64,000 nt of DNA from Vibrio maritimus (GCF_021441885.1 NZ_CP090438.1:3472001-3536000); one strand, 5' to 3'. Shown: positions 9,113 through 19,005, numbered from the stretch's first letter. Notes: a model not told the origin generated them from the letters alone. Program-made: numbers and translations.

Positions 9113-10054
9113 TCACCCTTTGTAGATTTTCGGGTTAAATACATCACGCAACCAGTCACCTAATAGGTTGATTACTAGTACTAAAGTGACCAGAACCAGA
9201 CCAGGAAATGCCGTGATCCACCAAGCACCAGAGAAGATGTACTTAAAGCCGATACTGATAAGAGCACCCAGCGACGGTTGGTCAACCGGTAGGCCAAGAC
9301 CTAGGAATGACAGCGCCGCTTCAGACATGATCGCGTTCGCCACCTGTACTGTTGAGATAACCAAGATAGGCGACAAACAGTTAGGAAGAATGTGACGGAA
9401 CATGATGCGAGGCGCTTTAAAGCCCATCACACGTGCTGCTTCTACGTACTCTTTCTTCTTCTCAGCCAGTACCGAAGCACGAATGGTACGTGCATACTGT
9501 GGCCATTCGGCAATACCGATGATCACCACCAGCATCAGCACCGCATATTGACTGAAGAACTCGCTACCAAAGCTCGCCTTAAAGATAGCGGAGACAATGA
9601 TCGCTACCATCATGGTTGAGAACGACAGCTGAACATCCGCAAAACGCATCAGGAAGCTATCAACACGACCGCCGAAGTAGCCCGCAGACAAACCGATGAC
9701 GGTACCCAGAAATAGCTGAAGACCGACTGCCGCAAAGCCAATCGTTAGCGATAGACGAGAACCGTAAAGAATCGTCGACAGAATATCACGACCTTGCTCA
9801 TCAGTACCCAGCGGGAAGGTTGCGTCGCCGTCTTCCATCCAAGATGGTGGCAGCTCGGCATCCATAATGTCGATGGTACTGAGATCATACGGGTTATGCG
9901 GTGCAATCAGCGGCGACGCTAACGACATCACTAGAATCACCATAAACACAGTGAAACTCGTCATCGCAACTTTGTCGCGCTTGAAGTAATACAGAAAATC
10001 CGATTGTTTGAAACGCTCCCAACGTGAAGGAACGACTTGTACTGCTTGTGTCAT
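9113..10054 (-). CDS. Peptide ABC transporter permease (DppC/OppC family)
   Basis: Inner-membrane permease of a peptide/oligopeptide ABC importer, 313 residues. The N-terminal OppC-type segment (FKRDKVAMTSFTVFMVILV) is followed by the PLGTDEQGRDILS motif typical of the DppC branch, and the EAA loop (EYVEAARVMGFKAPRIMFRHILPN) that docks on the ATPase. About six transmembrane segments. Last gene of the minus-strand operon, 2 bp after its partner permease. Substrate (dipeptide, oligopeptide or other) cannot be fixed from sequence. Confidence 0.9.
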   Translation of the reverse strand: MTQAVQVVPSRWERFKQSDFLYYFKRDKVAMTSFTVFMVILVMSLASPLIAPHNPYDLSTIDIMDAELPPSWMEDGDATFPLGTDEQGRDILSTILYGSRLSLTIGFAAVGLQLFLGTVIGLSAGYFGGRVDSFLMRFADVQLSFSTMMVAIIVSAIFKASFGSEFFSQYAVLMLVVIIGIAEWPQYARTIRASVLAEKKKEYVEAARVMGFKAPRIMFRHILPNCLSPILVISTVQVANAIMSEAALSFLGLGLPVDQPSLGALISIGFKYIFSGAWWITAFPGLVLVTLVLVINLLGDWLRDVFNPKIYKG

Positions 10055-10056
10055 GG

Positions 10057-11034
10057 TTATGCTCCTTTACCAGTTAGGTTTACTGTTGGGTTAATCAAGC
10101 CGTATAGCAGGTCGACGATGGTGTTAGTCACAACGAAGATAAGACCTACAAAGATAACGTACGCGGTGATAAGCGGCGTATCTACGCGGTTGATTGCCTC
10201 TAGGAAAAGGAAGCCTGTTCCAGGCCACTGGAATACGGTTTCGGTTAGGATGGTGTACGCCACCATAGTACCGATTTGTACGCCACCTACCGTCAATACA
10301 GGTAGCATGGTGTTTTTAAGCGCGTGTTGGTAGTAGATCTTATGTAGAGCTAGACCTTTCGCCTTACCAAACTTGATGTACTCAGAGCTCAGCACTTCTA
10401 GCATCTCTGCACGCACCAAACGAATAAACAGCGGCAACATAATGGAAGCCAGTGCGATACACGGCAGCACCAAGTGTGCCAGACCATCAAGCGTTAGGAA
10501 GCCAGAGTCCCAACCAAACCAGTTCGCGGTTTCACCTCGTCCATAGGACGGGAACCAACCCAGTTCGATAGAGAAGACATACATCAACATGATTGCCGTT
10601 AGGAAAACAGGGATCGAGATACCGATGCTGCTGCCTGCCATCACGACTTTGGTAAAGAAACTCTTCGGGTTAATTGCAGAGTAAACCCCAAGAGGGATAG
10701 ATAAACAGATTATGATTAACGTGGCACCAAATACCAGCTCTAGCGTCGCCACTAGTTTGCTCGCAATCACTTCAACCGCTGGACGCTTGAAGAAGTATGA
10801 GTTGCCTAAATCACCTTGTACCGCGTTACCAAGAAAACGCGCGTATTTCGTAATGAAGGGATCGTTGAGGCCCATTTCATCACGCATCGCTTGACGCTCT
10901 GCTTCTGAAACCGACTGACCTACAAGTTCACGCAACGGGTCGCCCAGGTTATCCTGAATGGCAAACGCCACCAAACTGATCACAAACATCACTATCAGTG
11001 CCTGAAACAGGCGCTTGACCAGAAACGAAAACAT
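10057..11034 (-). CDS. Peptide ABC transporter permease (DppB/OppB family)
   Basis: Second inner-membrane permease of the importer, 325 residues. The N-terminus MFSFLVKRLFQALIVMFVISLVAF is the usual DppB start with its first membrane segment; GLNDPFITKYARFLGNAVQGDLGNSYF is the periplasmic family block, and the EAA loop reads EYIKFGKAKGLALHKIYYQHALKN. It pairs with the DppC-like protein to form the channel. Separated from the binding-protein gene by about 117 bp that contain a terminator-like hairpin, so it may be expressed below the binding protein. Confidence 0.9.
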   Translation of the reverse strand: MFSFLVKRLFQALIVMFVISLVAFAIQDNLGDPLRELVGQSVSEAERQAMRDEMGLNDPFITKYARFLGNAVQGDLGNSYFFKRPAVEVIASKLVATLELVFGATLIIICLSIPLGVYSAINPKSFFTKVVMAGSSIGISIPVFLTAIMLMYVFSIELGWFPSYGRGETANWFGWDSGFLTLDGLAHLVLPCIALASIMLPLFIRLVRAEMLEVLSSEYIKFGKAKGLALHKIYYQHALKNTMLPVLTVGGVQIGTMVAYTILTETVFQWPGTGFLFLEAINRVDTPLITAYVIFVGLIFVVTNTIVDLLYGLINPTVNLTGKGA

Positions 11035-11080
11035 TCCTTGCCCCTTATGTATCCATTACATTAAAAATTCGTTCAGCCTA

Positions 11081-11117
11081 AAAAACGCGCTCTGCTCGCT
11101 GAACAAAGCAGAGCGCG
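11081..11117 (-). terminator. Intra-operon terminator/attenuator after the binding-protein gene
   Basis: On the minus strand, perfect 11-bp arms CGCGCTCTGCT/AGCAGAGCGCG (11086-11096 and 11107-11117) with a 10-nt loop are followed by T5-6. A partial terminator here would raise the binding-protein to permease ratio, as in many ABC importer operons (inference). Confidence 0.8.
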
Positions 11118-11151
11118 ATTATCTGTCGCTTACTCAGCGAGAGAGTGCCGC

Positions 11152-12705
11152 TTATTTAACGACTAGGTCACCAAAGTATGGGAAGTTCATGCCGTTGATG
11201 ATTGGGCCAATCTCAACGTTAGACTTCGCTGCCCATGATGGATCTTGCCAGTGTAGAGGAACAAACGCCGCTTCATTGTAAAGCGTTGCTTCTACTTGCT
11301 TAAGCATCGCGCTACGCTTCGCTAGGTCTGTCTCAGAGTTAGACGCTTCAACAATCTTGTCCACTTCTGGATTCGAGTAGTGACCACAGTTGTACTGACC
11401 ACGACCAGTATCTTCGTTACGAGTCATCGTTAGGAACTCTGTGAAGTTCGCTGAATCTTCCGTATCTGGGTGCCAGCCGATCATCATCATGTCTGCTGCA
11501 CACTTATCAAACTCTGGCCAGTATTGCGCTTTAGGCATTGTCTTCAGATCAACCTTGATGCCGATCTTAGATAGCATTGCCGCCGCAGCTTGAGCAATCT
11601 TGTCATCGTTCACGTAACGGTTATTTGGCGCCATCATAGATAGCGTAAAGCCGTTCTCGTAGCCCGCTTCCTTCATTAGCTCTTTCGCTTTCTTCAGGTC
11701 GTAGCGTGGTACTAGCTCTTCGTTGTAACCCGCATAACCAACTGGGCTTTGCTGACCAGCAGGTGTCGCAGCACCTTTCATGATCTTCTTAGCAATACCT
11801 TCGTTGTTGATTGCGTGAACGATAGCTTGACGAACGCGAACGTCTTTTAGAGCTTCGTTGCTGTTTTGGTTCATTTGGAACGTGATTACACGCGTACCTG
11901 GCATAGTGTATAGGTTGATGTTGCTCGCGCTATCCACACGCTTGTAGTCGTTTGGTGCTACTGGAGCAATCATGTCTACATCGCCAGAAAGAAGTGCTGC
12001 TACACGCGTTGCCGCTTCTTTGATTGGTACAAGTGTTAGGTTATCAACGTTACCTTTTGATTCGGTATCCCAGTAGTTAGGGTTACGCTCAAACTCAACC
12101 TTGATGCCTTGCTCACGAGATTTAACCGTGAATGGGCCAGTACCAGAAACGTTAGTAGAAGCAAAAGAGTTACCGTGCTTAACGATTTCGCCTTTGTCTT
12201 TACCGTCTTCTGTTGTACCAGAGTAGAACTTGCTGTCCATTGGGAAGATGTACGTTGCCACGTTCTCAACTAGCGGGTAAGTACCGTCAGTCTTGATTTC
12301 GATGGTGTAGTCGTCAACTTTAGTCAGTGATACTAGCGGCGCAAAGATACCTTTGAAGTCAGCAGACTTCTTAAGACGCGCAAATGTCCACACTACGTCG
12401 TCAGCCGTTAGCTCGTTACCAGAGTGGAACTTAACGCCTTTACGTAGGTTGAAACGCATAGTTTCGTTGTCGACACGCTCCCAAGACTCAGCCAAACGAG
12501 GCTCAAATTCCATGTCTTGGTTAAAACGTACTAGTGGGTCAAATACCATGTGTGAAAGCTGCATCACACCGCCAGATAGCTGCTCTTGTGGATCAAGCGT
12601 TACTGGGTCAGCGTCGTATGCTACGGTGATGTTTGCTGCTGCAGCGCTAAAGCTTAGGCCAGCTGCCATCAAAGCCACTGCTAATTTACTTTTCATGGTT
12701 TTCAT
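11152..12705 (-). CDS. Peptide ABC transporter substrate-binding protein (SBP family 5)
   Basis: Periplasmic solute-binding protein of about 517 residues. A signal peptide (MKTMKSKLAVALMAAGLSFSAAA) precedes the mature start near ANITVAYDADPVTLDPQ. Family-5 blocks include LRKGVKFHSGNELTADDVVWTFARL and VRQAIVHAINNEGI. The frame extends upstream to an ATG at 12723, but the ATG ending at 12705 lies 9 nt from AAGGAG and gives a normal signal peptide, so it is preferred. It delivers peptides to the permeases encoded downstream. Exact ligand not deducible. Confidence 0.92.
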   Translation of the reverse strand: MKTMKSKLAVALMAAGLSFSAAAANITVAYDADPVTLDPQEQLSGGVMQLSHMVFDPLVRFNQDMEFEPRLAESWERVDNETMRFNLRKGVKFHSGNELTADDVVWTFARLKKSADFKGIFAPLVSLTKVDDYTIEIKTDGTYPLVENVATYIFPMDSKFYSGTTEDGKDKGEIVKHGNSFASTNVSGTGPFTVKSREQGIKVEFERNPNYWDTESKGNVDNLTLVPIKEAATRVAALLSGDVDMIAPVAPNDYKRVDSASNINLYTMPGTRVITFQMNQNSNEALKDVRVRQAIVHAINNEGIAKKIMKGAATPAGQQSPVGYAGYNEELVPRYDLKKAKELMKEAGYENGFTLSMMAPNNRYVNDDKIAQAAAAMLSKIGIKVDLKTMPKAQYWPEFDKCAADMMMIGWHPDTEDSANFTEFLTMTRNEDTGRGQYNCGHYSNPEVDKIVEASNSETDLAKRSAMLKQVEATLYNEAAFVPLHWQDPSWAAKSNVEIGPIINGMNFPYFGDLVVK

Positions 12706-12790
12706 TGTGCATAACTCCTTCATGCGGGGATCCGGATCCCTTTTTGTTGTGTTTGCTTCTGCTTATATTTCCATTAGGAACTTATTTGGC

Positions 12791-14509
12791 TTACGCCGTT
12801 TTTACTACGTCTTCTCTTAAACCTGTAAATTCAGGCATCAAGGAAATCAGTTGCTTGCTGTATTCGTGTTGTGGGTCGGTAAACAATTGCTCGGTTGGTG
12901 CTACTTCCAGTAGCGTACCCATTTGCATTACCCCTACTCGGTCACACATCTGACGGATAACCGGCAAATCGTGACTGATGAACAGCATGGTGAGGTTCAG
13001 CTCTTGCTGAAGGTCTTTAAGTAGGTTCAAAATCTGCGCCTGAACGGATACATCAAGCGCTGATGTCGGCTCATCACAAATCAATAGACGCGGACGCGTT
13101 GCCAGTGCGCGAGCGATAGAGATACGCTGACGCTGACCACCAGAGAACTCGTGTGGATACTTCACACCCGCCATCTTGCCAAGACCCACGTGCTCAAGCA
13201 GATCTTCAACAATCTGTTTAGTTTCTGACTCGTTAGCGGTCAGTTTGTGGAAACGAATTGGCTCAGCTATGATGTCGTAGATCTTCATGCGCGGGTTCAT
13301 TGAGGTGTATGGGTTTTGGAACACCATCTGCATCTGACGACGCATCGGACGACGCTCTTTCTCCGACTTAAGTGAGGTTAAGTCGATACCCTCAAACGTC
13401 ACCTTACCTGAATTTGGAGCGTACAGACCTGCGATAACTCGAGCAATAGTAGATTTACCTGAACCCGACTCACCTACTAGGCCAAATGTCTCACCTTCGT
13501 GAACCTCAAAGCTCACGTTGTTCGACGCCTGAACGTACTCACGACGACTTTCGAACAAAGAATCTTTGGTCACAAAGCGCAGGTTGACGTTCTCTACGTT
13601 AAGCAGTGGTCCTGTGTAATCACGGTGATCTTGGCTTTGACCTAACCAGTGGTTTTTCACATCAAGCGGCTCCATTTCATGAGCTTCTTCGATGTAACTA
13701 ACCAGTGGGAAGCGATCCAGTTTCATGTCTGAACGAGGAACCGCTGAGATTAGGCTGCGCGTGTATGGGTGATCTGGGTCGCCCAGTACTTTCTTCGTCG
13801 CACCAAACTCAACTAGGTCACCGCGATACATAACTGCCACGCGGTCAGTCACGTTAGAAACCACACCCATATCGTGCGTCACTAGCATACAACCCACGTT
13901 ATTCTTGATGCACAGGTCGCGAATCAAACCTAGGATTTGATCTTGAATTGATACATCGAGTGCCGTGGTTGGTTCGTCGGCAATGATAAGGTCAGGTTCA
14001 CCCGCTAGCGCGATAGCGATAACCACACGCTGACGCATACCACCAGAGAACTGGTGTGGGTATTGCTTAAGACGGTTTTCAGGCTGTGGAATGCCCACTT
14101 GCTTCATTAGGTTAAGCGAGCGCTCATAGGCTTGCTCATCCGTCACCTTCATATTGGCGTGGATGGTCTCTTTTAATTGTTGCTCAACCGTGAAGAGTGG
14201 ATTAAGTGAGGTCATTGGGTCTTGGAAAATAAACCCGATTTTTGAGCCACGAACTTTTCGCATCTGTTCAGGAGATAAACCGGAGATTTTCTCTCCATCC
14301 AAGAACACTTCGCCACCAGCGATAGTCCCTGGAGGTGATAGCAAATCGATCACCGCATTACCTACGGTCGATTTACCTGCACCAGACTCACCCACAACAC
14401 CAACTATTTCGCCGCGTTCAATATTGAACGACAAATTTTTAACCGCGGCATGTACCCCATGGCGAGATGGGTATTCGATACGAAGATCTTTAACTTCTAA
14501 TAATGACAT
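12791..14509 (-). CDS. Fused peptide ABC transporter ATPase (DppD-DppF type)
   Basis: A 572-residue cytoplasmic protein made of two complete nucleotide-binding domains in one chain. Domain 1: Walker A GESGAGKST (residues about 40-48), signature FSGGMRQR, Walker B LIIADEPT. Domain 2: Walker A GESGSGKST, signature FSGGQRQR, Walker B LLICDEPT. Each half also has the extended C-terminal HPYTRSLISAVP-like oligopeptide-ATPase region, the second degenerate. Peptide importers usually encode these as separate dppD and dppF genes; here the reading frame is continuous with no stop. Start chosen at the ATG ending at 14509 (MSLLEVKDL) after GAGG; the frame is open upstream. First gene of the operon. Confidence 0.93.
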   Translation of the reverse strand: MSLLEVKDLRIEYPSRHGVHAAVKNLSFNIERGEIVGVVGESGAGKSTVGNAVIDLLSPPGTIAGGEVFLDGEKISGLSPEQMRKVRGSKIGFIFQDPMTSLNPLFTVEQQLKETIHANMKVTDEQAYERSLNLMKQVGIPQPENRLKQYPHQFSGGMRQRVVIAIALAGEPDLIIADEPTTALDVSIQDQILGLIRDLCIKNNVGCMLVTHDMGVVSNVTDRVAVMYRGDLVEFGATKKVLGDPDHPYTRSLISAVPRSDMKLDRFPLVSYIEEAHEMEPLDVKNHWLGQSQDHRDYTGPLLNVENVNLRFVTKDSLFESRREYVQASNNVSFEVHEGETFGLVGESGSGKSTIARVIAGLYAPNSGKVTFEGIDLTSLKSEKERRPMRRQMQMVFQNPYTSMNPRMKIYDIIAEPIRFHKLTANESETKQIVEDLLEHVGLGKMAGVKYPHEFSGGQRQRISIARALATRPRLLICDEPTSALDVSVQAQILNLLKDLQQELNLTMLFISHDLPVIRQMCDRVGVMQMGTLLEVAPTEQLFTDPQHEYSKQLISLMPEFTGLREDVVKTA

Positions 14510-15258
14510 TACCAGACCTCTACTGCTTTGGCAGTTTTCTGCCCCTGTCTGAAAAATTGAATCCATTCTTAGGCAGCATTTTCTGCTGACTAATTACAAG
14601 TGCATCAATTTGGCAAATCTTTCACAGAAAAGCAACAAAAATAGGATAAAAATTCGAAATTGAGCAAATCTAAAGCAGTATAAATAAATATTTATGCACA
14701 TTAACTACATATAGTAATGAGAGTACCCATCTAAAAACTTGATGTAGCACCAATAAAACGCACTATAAAACGATCATAAATCGCTATGCATCACGATATT
14801 AGCCATATTAATGACTAAAGCAGTGCGAATAGTTATTCCGCAATCATTTTAACACTATGGAAACATAAGTTTTGTAACAATGCCGTTTGCAGAACTAAAG
14901 TCTAGATCTTAATCACACTTCACAAGCGAAACGCTCAAAGATCGAGAGTAGGCAACATTTTCCGCTACATTAAATTGCAACATGATTGTGGCATGCAATA
15001 TAGACAAAACTCTGGGATTCTGGAGTTAGCTAGAGTGAAACACCATTTCTTATCAGACAAGAATCGTAGAAATGTTATTCAGCCAAGCTCCAATAAGACA
15101 ACAGGCTATTTATAAAGAGGGAAAACACGATTCAACGAGAAAATGCCGCTAATCGGACAACAAAATGATATGTGACTAGATAGATGAACTAATGATAAAT
15201 AGTTTTGGAGATCATGTCGGGTTTTCAACTTGGCGCTTTTCTAGCGTGTAGATGAAAG
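14510..15258. other. Long intergenic region with no recognised gene
   Basis: About 750 bp, A+T-rich, between the ABC operon start and the tRNA array remnant. I see no ORF with a credible start, no tRNA and no clear hairpin terminator. The operon promoter (minus strand) must lie in its left part. A small RNA cannot be excluded by eye. Confidence 0.5.
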
Positions 15259-15312
15259 AACCTCGTATGACGAGGAGGCTTCAAATGATGTTCGGTGAAA
15301 AGGGATTCGATT
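15259..15312 (-). pseudogene. Decayed copy of a tRNA-Pro 3' end plus terminator
   Basis: The stretch CCTCGTATGACGAGG (hairpin) followed by TTCGGTGAAAAGGGATTCGA mirrors the nearby terminator hairpin (15404-15431) and intact tRNA-Pro 3' end (GTCGGTGAAGAGGGATTCGA) in the same order and spacing. The remainder of the tRNA is not recognisable, so this looks like a relic of another repeat unit of the array. Confidence 0.6.
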
Positions 15313-15403
15313 GGTTCGACACTCGACGACTGGGCTTCCATGGGACTGGCCTTCCAGCCTCCGACTCGTATGGGTTTTCCTCAAACCTGCAAACCATATA
15401 TAC

Positions 15404-15431
15404 GAAAAAAGCCTCGTCTTTCGACGAGGCT
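15404..15431 (-). terminator. Terminator of the tRNA array
   Basis: On the minus strand GCCTCGTCGAAAGACGAGGC followed by T6: an 8-bp stem with a GAAA-type loop directly downstream of the last tRNA-Pro. Confidence 0.88.
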
Positions 15432-15440
15432 TTCGAATGG

Positions 15441-15517
<77 letters not shown>

Positions 15518-15572
15518 ACAATGTTTTATTACGAGTCAACTCGTAAGGGGAAGCAAATGCTACCAAAATAAA

Positions 15573-15648
15573 TGGGGTGGCTAACGAGATTCGAACTCGC
15601 GACCACCGGAATCACAATCCAGGGCTCTACCAACTGAGCTATAGCCAC
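15573..15648 (-). tRNA. tRNA-His (GUG), second copy
   Basis: 76-nt cloverleaf with encoded CCA; anticodon GTG in loop ATTGTGATT; acceptor GTGGCTA/TAGCCAC with discriminator C. The base just upstream is G, so the histidine-specific G-1 can come from the transcript. Same sequence as 15838-15913. Confidence 0.97.
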
Positions 15649-15692
15649 CACAAATTTTGTTTTGTTACTGTCATCAACAGTAACTGAAATAG

Positions 15693-15769
<77 letters not shown>

Positions 15770-15837
15770 ACAATGTTCTTTTCAGAACGCTTTCGTTTCG
15801 ATTAAATCAAAACTGGAGACAAAAGTCACCGAAATAA

Positions 15838-15913
15838 TGGGGTGGCTAACGAGATTCGAACTCGCGACCACCGGAATCACAATCCAGGGCTCTACCAACT
15901 GAGCTATAGCCAC
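15838..15913 (-). tRNA. tRNA-His (GUG), first copy
   Basis: 76-nt cloverleaf with encoded CCA, anticodon GTG; same sequence as 15573-15648. Lies 29 nt after tRNA-Arg on the minus strand. Confidence 0.97.
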
Positions 15914-15942
15914 CACTATTTTTGCCAATAATTATATCCGGA

Positions 15943-16019
<77 letters not shown>

Positions 16020-16315
16020 ATGCCCTATCGGCGGATGGGAATAATACGGATATCACACTATGCCGTAAAGTACTTTTTTAACTTTTTTTTTCGTTTGTTG
16101 GCTTTTTCAGCACTTTGGTACAGAAAATACTAGCTTTACGATGTGATTCACCCCGTGAAGCTGAAAAGTTGTGGTTTATTGCAACAAGTTAACAGGATAT
16201 AATCACCCAATGTTTACATTGATTTAACAGCCGTTAGATCAGCAAGCAGAATAAAATCGTATAAATGAATAGCAAGCAGCGACTTGCTACCTTGTTGGAT
16301 AGTAAAGTGAGTTTA

Positions 16316-16729
16316 ATGGATATGTCTCGTCGAATCTTAACTGTGTTGTTCGCCGCACTAACTTTTTCTACTGCCTCTTTTGCAGCGGATGTGAGCCAAG
16401 AAGAATATGACGCTATCGCAGAGCGTATTAAACCCGTTGGTGGCGTTTACTTAGCAGGTAGCGAACCTGTTGTTGCAGAGCCAACTGGTCCACGTGATGG
16501 TGCCACTGTTTACAATACCTTCTGTACTGCTTGTCACTCTATTGGTGTCAGCGGTGCTCCTAAAACGGGTGACGCTGGTGACTGGGCACCACGTATCGCG
16601 CAAGGCAAAGACGTGTTGGCTGATCACGCCATCAACGGCTTTAACGCGATGCCAGCGAAAGGCTCTTGTATGGATTGTTCTGACCAAGAAATCATTGATG
16701 CTATCGAGCACATGATCGCGGGTCTGTAA
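16316..16729 (+). CDS. Cytochrome c5
   Basis: Small periplasmic monohaem cytochrome c. A signal peptide (SRRILTVLFAALTFSTASFA) is followed by a mature part with the haem-binding CTACH motif, an axial Met in the GFNAMPAKG block, and the extra Cys pair (GSCMDCSDQE) that forms the disulfide typical of c5. It carries electrons in periplasmic respiratory chains. Start is uncertain among ATGs at 16265, 16316 and 16322; those at 16316 and 16322 follow AAGTGAG and give normal signal peptides. Convergent with rep, sharing the palindromic terminator. Confidence 0.9.
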   Translation: MDMSRRILTVLFAALTFSTASFAADVSQEEYDAIAERIKPVGGVYLAGSEPVVAEPTGPRDGATVYNTFCTACHSIGVSGAPKTGDAGDWAPRIAQGKDVLADHAINGFNAMPAKGSCMDCSDQEIIDAIEHMIAGL

Positions 16730-16740
16730 TCCAGCAATAC

Positions 16741-16798
16741 GCACTGTGTATAAAGAAGGGGCTCACTATCTAGTGAGCCCCTTCTTTATACACAGTGC
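16741..16798. terminator. 58-bp palindrome acting as bidirectional terminator
   Basis: Perfect 28-bp arms (16741-16768 and 16771-16798) separated by only TC. The core GGGGCTCACTA/TAGTGAGCCCC is followed by CTTCTTTAT on both strands. It sits between the convergent cytochrome c5 and rep stop codons. Confidence 0.85.
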
Positions 16799-16807
16799 AA
16801 TCTCGCG

Positions 16808-18826
16808 TTACTTCTTATTAAACATCGCGCGAATATTGGCGATATGCGCCTGACCTTTTTGCATGCGCTCTTCCGCTGACACCGGCTTTTTCGCTTGCTC
16901 CCATTCAACATCATCAAACGGCAGCTCATCGAGAAATCGGCTGTGCTCAGGCTTGATTAGCTCACCAAACTGACGGCGCTCCTTACATATCGTAAAGGTC
17001 AGCTCCTTTTGCGCGCGAGTGATGCCGACATACATCAAGCGGCGTTCTTCTTCGACATTGTCCTCATCGATGCTGGTTTGATGCGGCAAAATGCCCTCTT
17101 CTGACCCTATCAAATAGACATAAGGAAATTCCAACCCCTTTGAGGCATGCAGCGTCATCAATTGAACCGCATCGCTGTCATCATCTTCTTCACCGCGTTC
17201 CATCATGTCGCGCAGGGTTAGACGTTGAACCACTTCTTTGAGCGTCTTCTCTTCTTTGTCGTAGTTGTCACCCTCTAAATCAGCAACAATCCACGAATAA
17301 AGATCAGAGACGTTCTTCATGCGCATTTCAGCCGCTTTTGCGCTGGATGACGTTTCGTACAGCCAATCTTCATAGTTGATATCACGAACCAAGGCTCGCA
17401 CAGCCTCTACTGTATTGCCGCGCTCTGCGTTATCGGCGATAGCGACGATCCATTGGGTAAAGCGGCGCAAGTTTTCAAGGCCGCGGCCGGTAAGGTGCTG
17501 CTCTAACCCAAGCTCGAAGCTTGCCTCAAACAAGCTTTTTCCTCGCATATTGGCATAACTGCCCAGCTTCTCCAGTGTTGCAGGACCAATTTCGCGACGC
17601 GGCGTGTTTACGATGCGCAAGAAAGCATTATCATCGTCTGGGTTCACGAGCACACGTAGATACGCCATGATGTCTTTGATCTCGGCGCGCGCAAAAAATG
17701 ACGTGCCTCCTGAGATCTTGTAAGGCACACGGTTTTGCATCAATACCTTTTCAATCAGGCGCGACTGATGGTTGCCTCTATATAAGATGGCATAGTCACG
17801 ATACTCAGTTCGATTCACAAATCGATGAGCAATAAGTTCGCCGGTGACGCGTTCTGCCTCATGCTCCTCGTTTTTGGCTTTAAGTACTTTAAGCTTTTCA
17901 CCATCGGGGATCTCTGAGAACAGCGACTTCTCAAATACGTGCGGGTTATTGGCAATCAGAATATTTGCAGCGCGCAAAATTCGGCTGGTTGAGCGATAAT
18001 TTTGCTCCAGCATCACCGCTTTCAGGTTTGGAAAGTCTTTGTTGAGCAATACCAGGTTCTGCGGTTTCGCGCCACGCCATGAGTAGATAGATTGGTCATC
18101 ATCACCCACGACGGTAAATCGAGCCCGTTCGCCGACCAACAGTTTAACAAGTTCATACTGACTGGTATTGGTATCTTGATACTCATCCACCAGCAAATAC
18201 TGAATACGTTTCTGCCAACGCTCACGGACTTCTTGATTGGTCTTAAGCAAAATCACAGGAAGCGCGATCAGGTCATCAAAGTCGAGCGCGTTATAGGCTT
18301 TCATCTGGATTTGGTACATCTCAAAGCAGTGCGCAAACAGTTGTTCTTGTTCTGAACGTGCACTGCCTTTGACCTGCTCTGGTGTGAGCATGTCGTTTTT
18401 CCAGTTCGAAATAGAGCTGAGCAGCGAACGGAGGAGGTCCTTATCACCATCAAGCTGTTTTTCAGTGAGCTCTTTGAGCAGTGCCATCTGGTCCTGATCA
18501 TCAAACAAAGAGAAGCCCGCTTTCAAGCCCAGCGCCTTATACTCACGACGAATAATATTCAGCCCCATGGTGTGAAAGGTCGACACCATCAAGCCTTTAG
18601 ATTCATTCTTACCAAGCGTTTGACCAACACGCTCTTTCATCTCCCGAGCGGCTTTGTTGGTGAACGTCACCGCAGCGATATTTCTCGCCTTATACCCGCA
18701 GTTTTGAACTAGGTAGGCTATCTTATTAGTAATCACGCGGGTTTTACCTGACCCTGCACCAGCGAGAACCAGGCATGGACCAGAGACGTATTTCACCGCC
18801 ATATCTTGCTGCGGATTTAGCTTCAT
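16808..18826 (-). CDS. rep: ATP-dependent DNA helicase Rep
   Basis: UvrD/Rep superfamily-1 3'-5' helicase that clears protein roadblocks ahead of replication forks; about 672 residues. Motifs: I GAGSGKT (residues 23-29), Ia TFTNKAAREMKER, II VDEYQDTN, III VVGDDDQSIYSWRGA, IV EQNYRS, V MTLHASKGLEFPYVYLIG, VI YVGITRAQ. A GTG start 12 bases upstream is possible; ATG ending at 18826 gives the Rep N-terminus MKLNPQQ. Rep from the host is also the usual accessory helicase for rolling-circle phages with gpA-type initiators (general knowledge), relevant to the element at 28577-41574. Confidence 0.96.
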   Translation of the reverse strand: MKLNPQQDMAVKYVSGPCLVLAGAGSGKTRVITNKIAYLVQNCGYKARNIAAVTFTNKAAREMKERVGQTLGKNESKGLMVSTFHTMGLNIIRREYKALGLKAGFSLFDDQDQMALLKELTEKQLDGDKDLLRSLLSSISNWKNDMLTPEQVKGSARSEQEQLFAHCFEMYQIQMKAYNALDFDDLIALPVILLKTNQEVRERWQKRIQYLLVDEYQDTNTSQYELVKLLVGERARFTVVGDDDQSIYSWRGAKPQNLVLLNKDFPNLKAVMLEQNYRSTSRILRAANILIANNPHVFEKSLFSEIPDGEKLKVLKAKNEEHEAERVTGELIAHRFVNRTEYRDYAILYRGNHQSRLIEKVLMQNRVPYKISGGTSFFARAEIKDIMAYLRVLVNPDDDNAFLRIVNTPRREIGPATLEKLGSYANMRGKSLFEASFELGLEQHLTGRGLENLRRFTQWIVAIADNAERGNTVEAVRALVRDINYEDWLYETSSSAKAAEMRMKNVSDLYSWIVADLEGDNYDKEEKTLKEVVQRLTLRDMMERGEEDDDSDAVQLMTLHASKGLEFPYVYLIGSEEGILPHQTSIDEDNVEEERRLMYVGITRAQKELTFTICKERRQFGELIKPEHSRFLDELPFDDVEWEQAKKPVSAEERMQKGQAHIANIRAMFNKK

Positions 18827-18938
18827 TAATGTGCTCACTACTCACGACTTGTAACGCGCACATAATAGACTGCTACCGATAACAATGCCACGCTCTGTAG
18901 GAGTTTTTAACTTTTATAGAATTCTGATTAAAAATAAG

Positions 18939-18986
18939 TTGCACAAATAGACGTCAATTGTTTTATAATGAATGAACGTTCATTCA
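18939..18986 (+). promoter_or_regulatory. vexR promoter with TetR-type operator
   Basis: TTGCAC (18939-18944), 19 bp, TATAAT (18964-18969), then a perfect 18-bp palindrome TGAATGAACGTTCATTCA (18969-18986) overlapping the -10 edge. The palindrome is typical of AcrR/TetR operators, implying autorepression of the vexR-vexA-vexB operon. Confidence 0.8.
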
Positions 18987-19005
18987 GTTATTGGTTGGAT
19001 GGCTC

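Noticed and set aside
12791..14509. Frameshift or stop loss joining two ATPase genes
   Set aside because: The frame is continuous, both domains keep all catalytic motifs, and there is no remnant start region that would suggest an assembly error.
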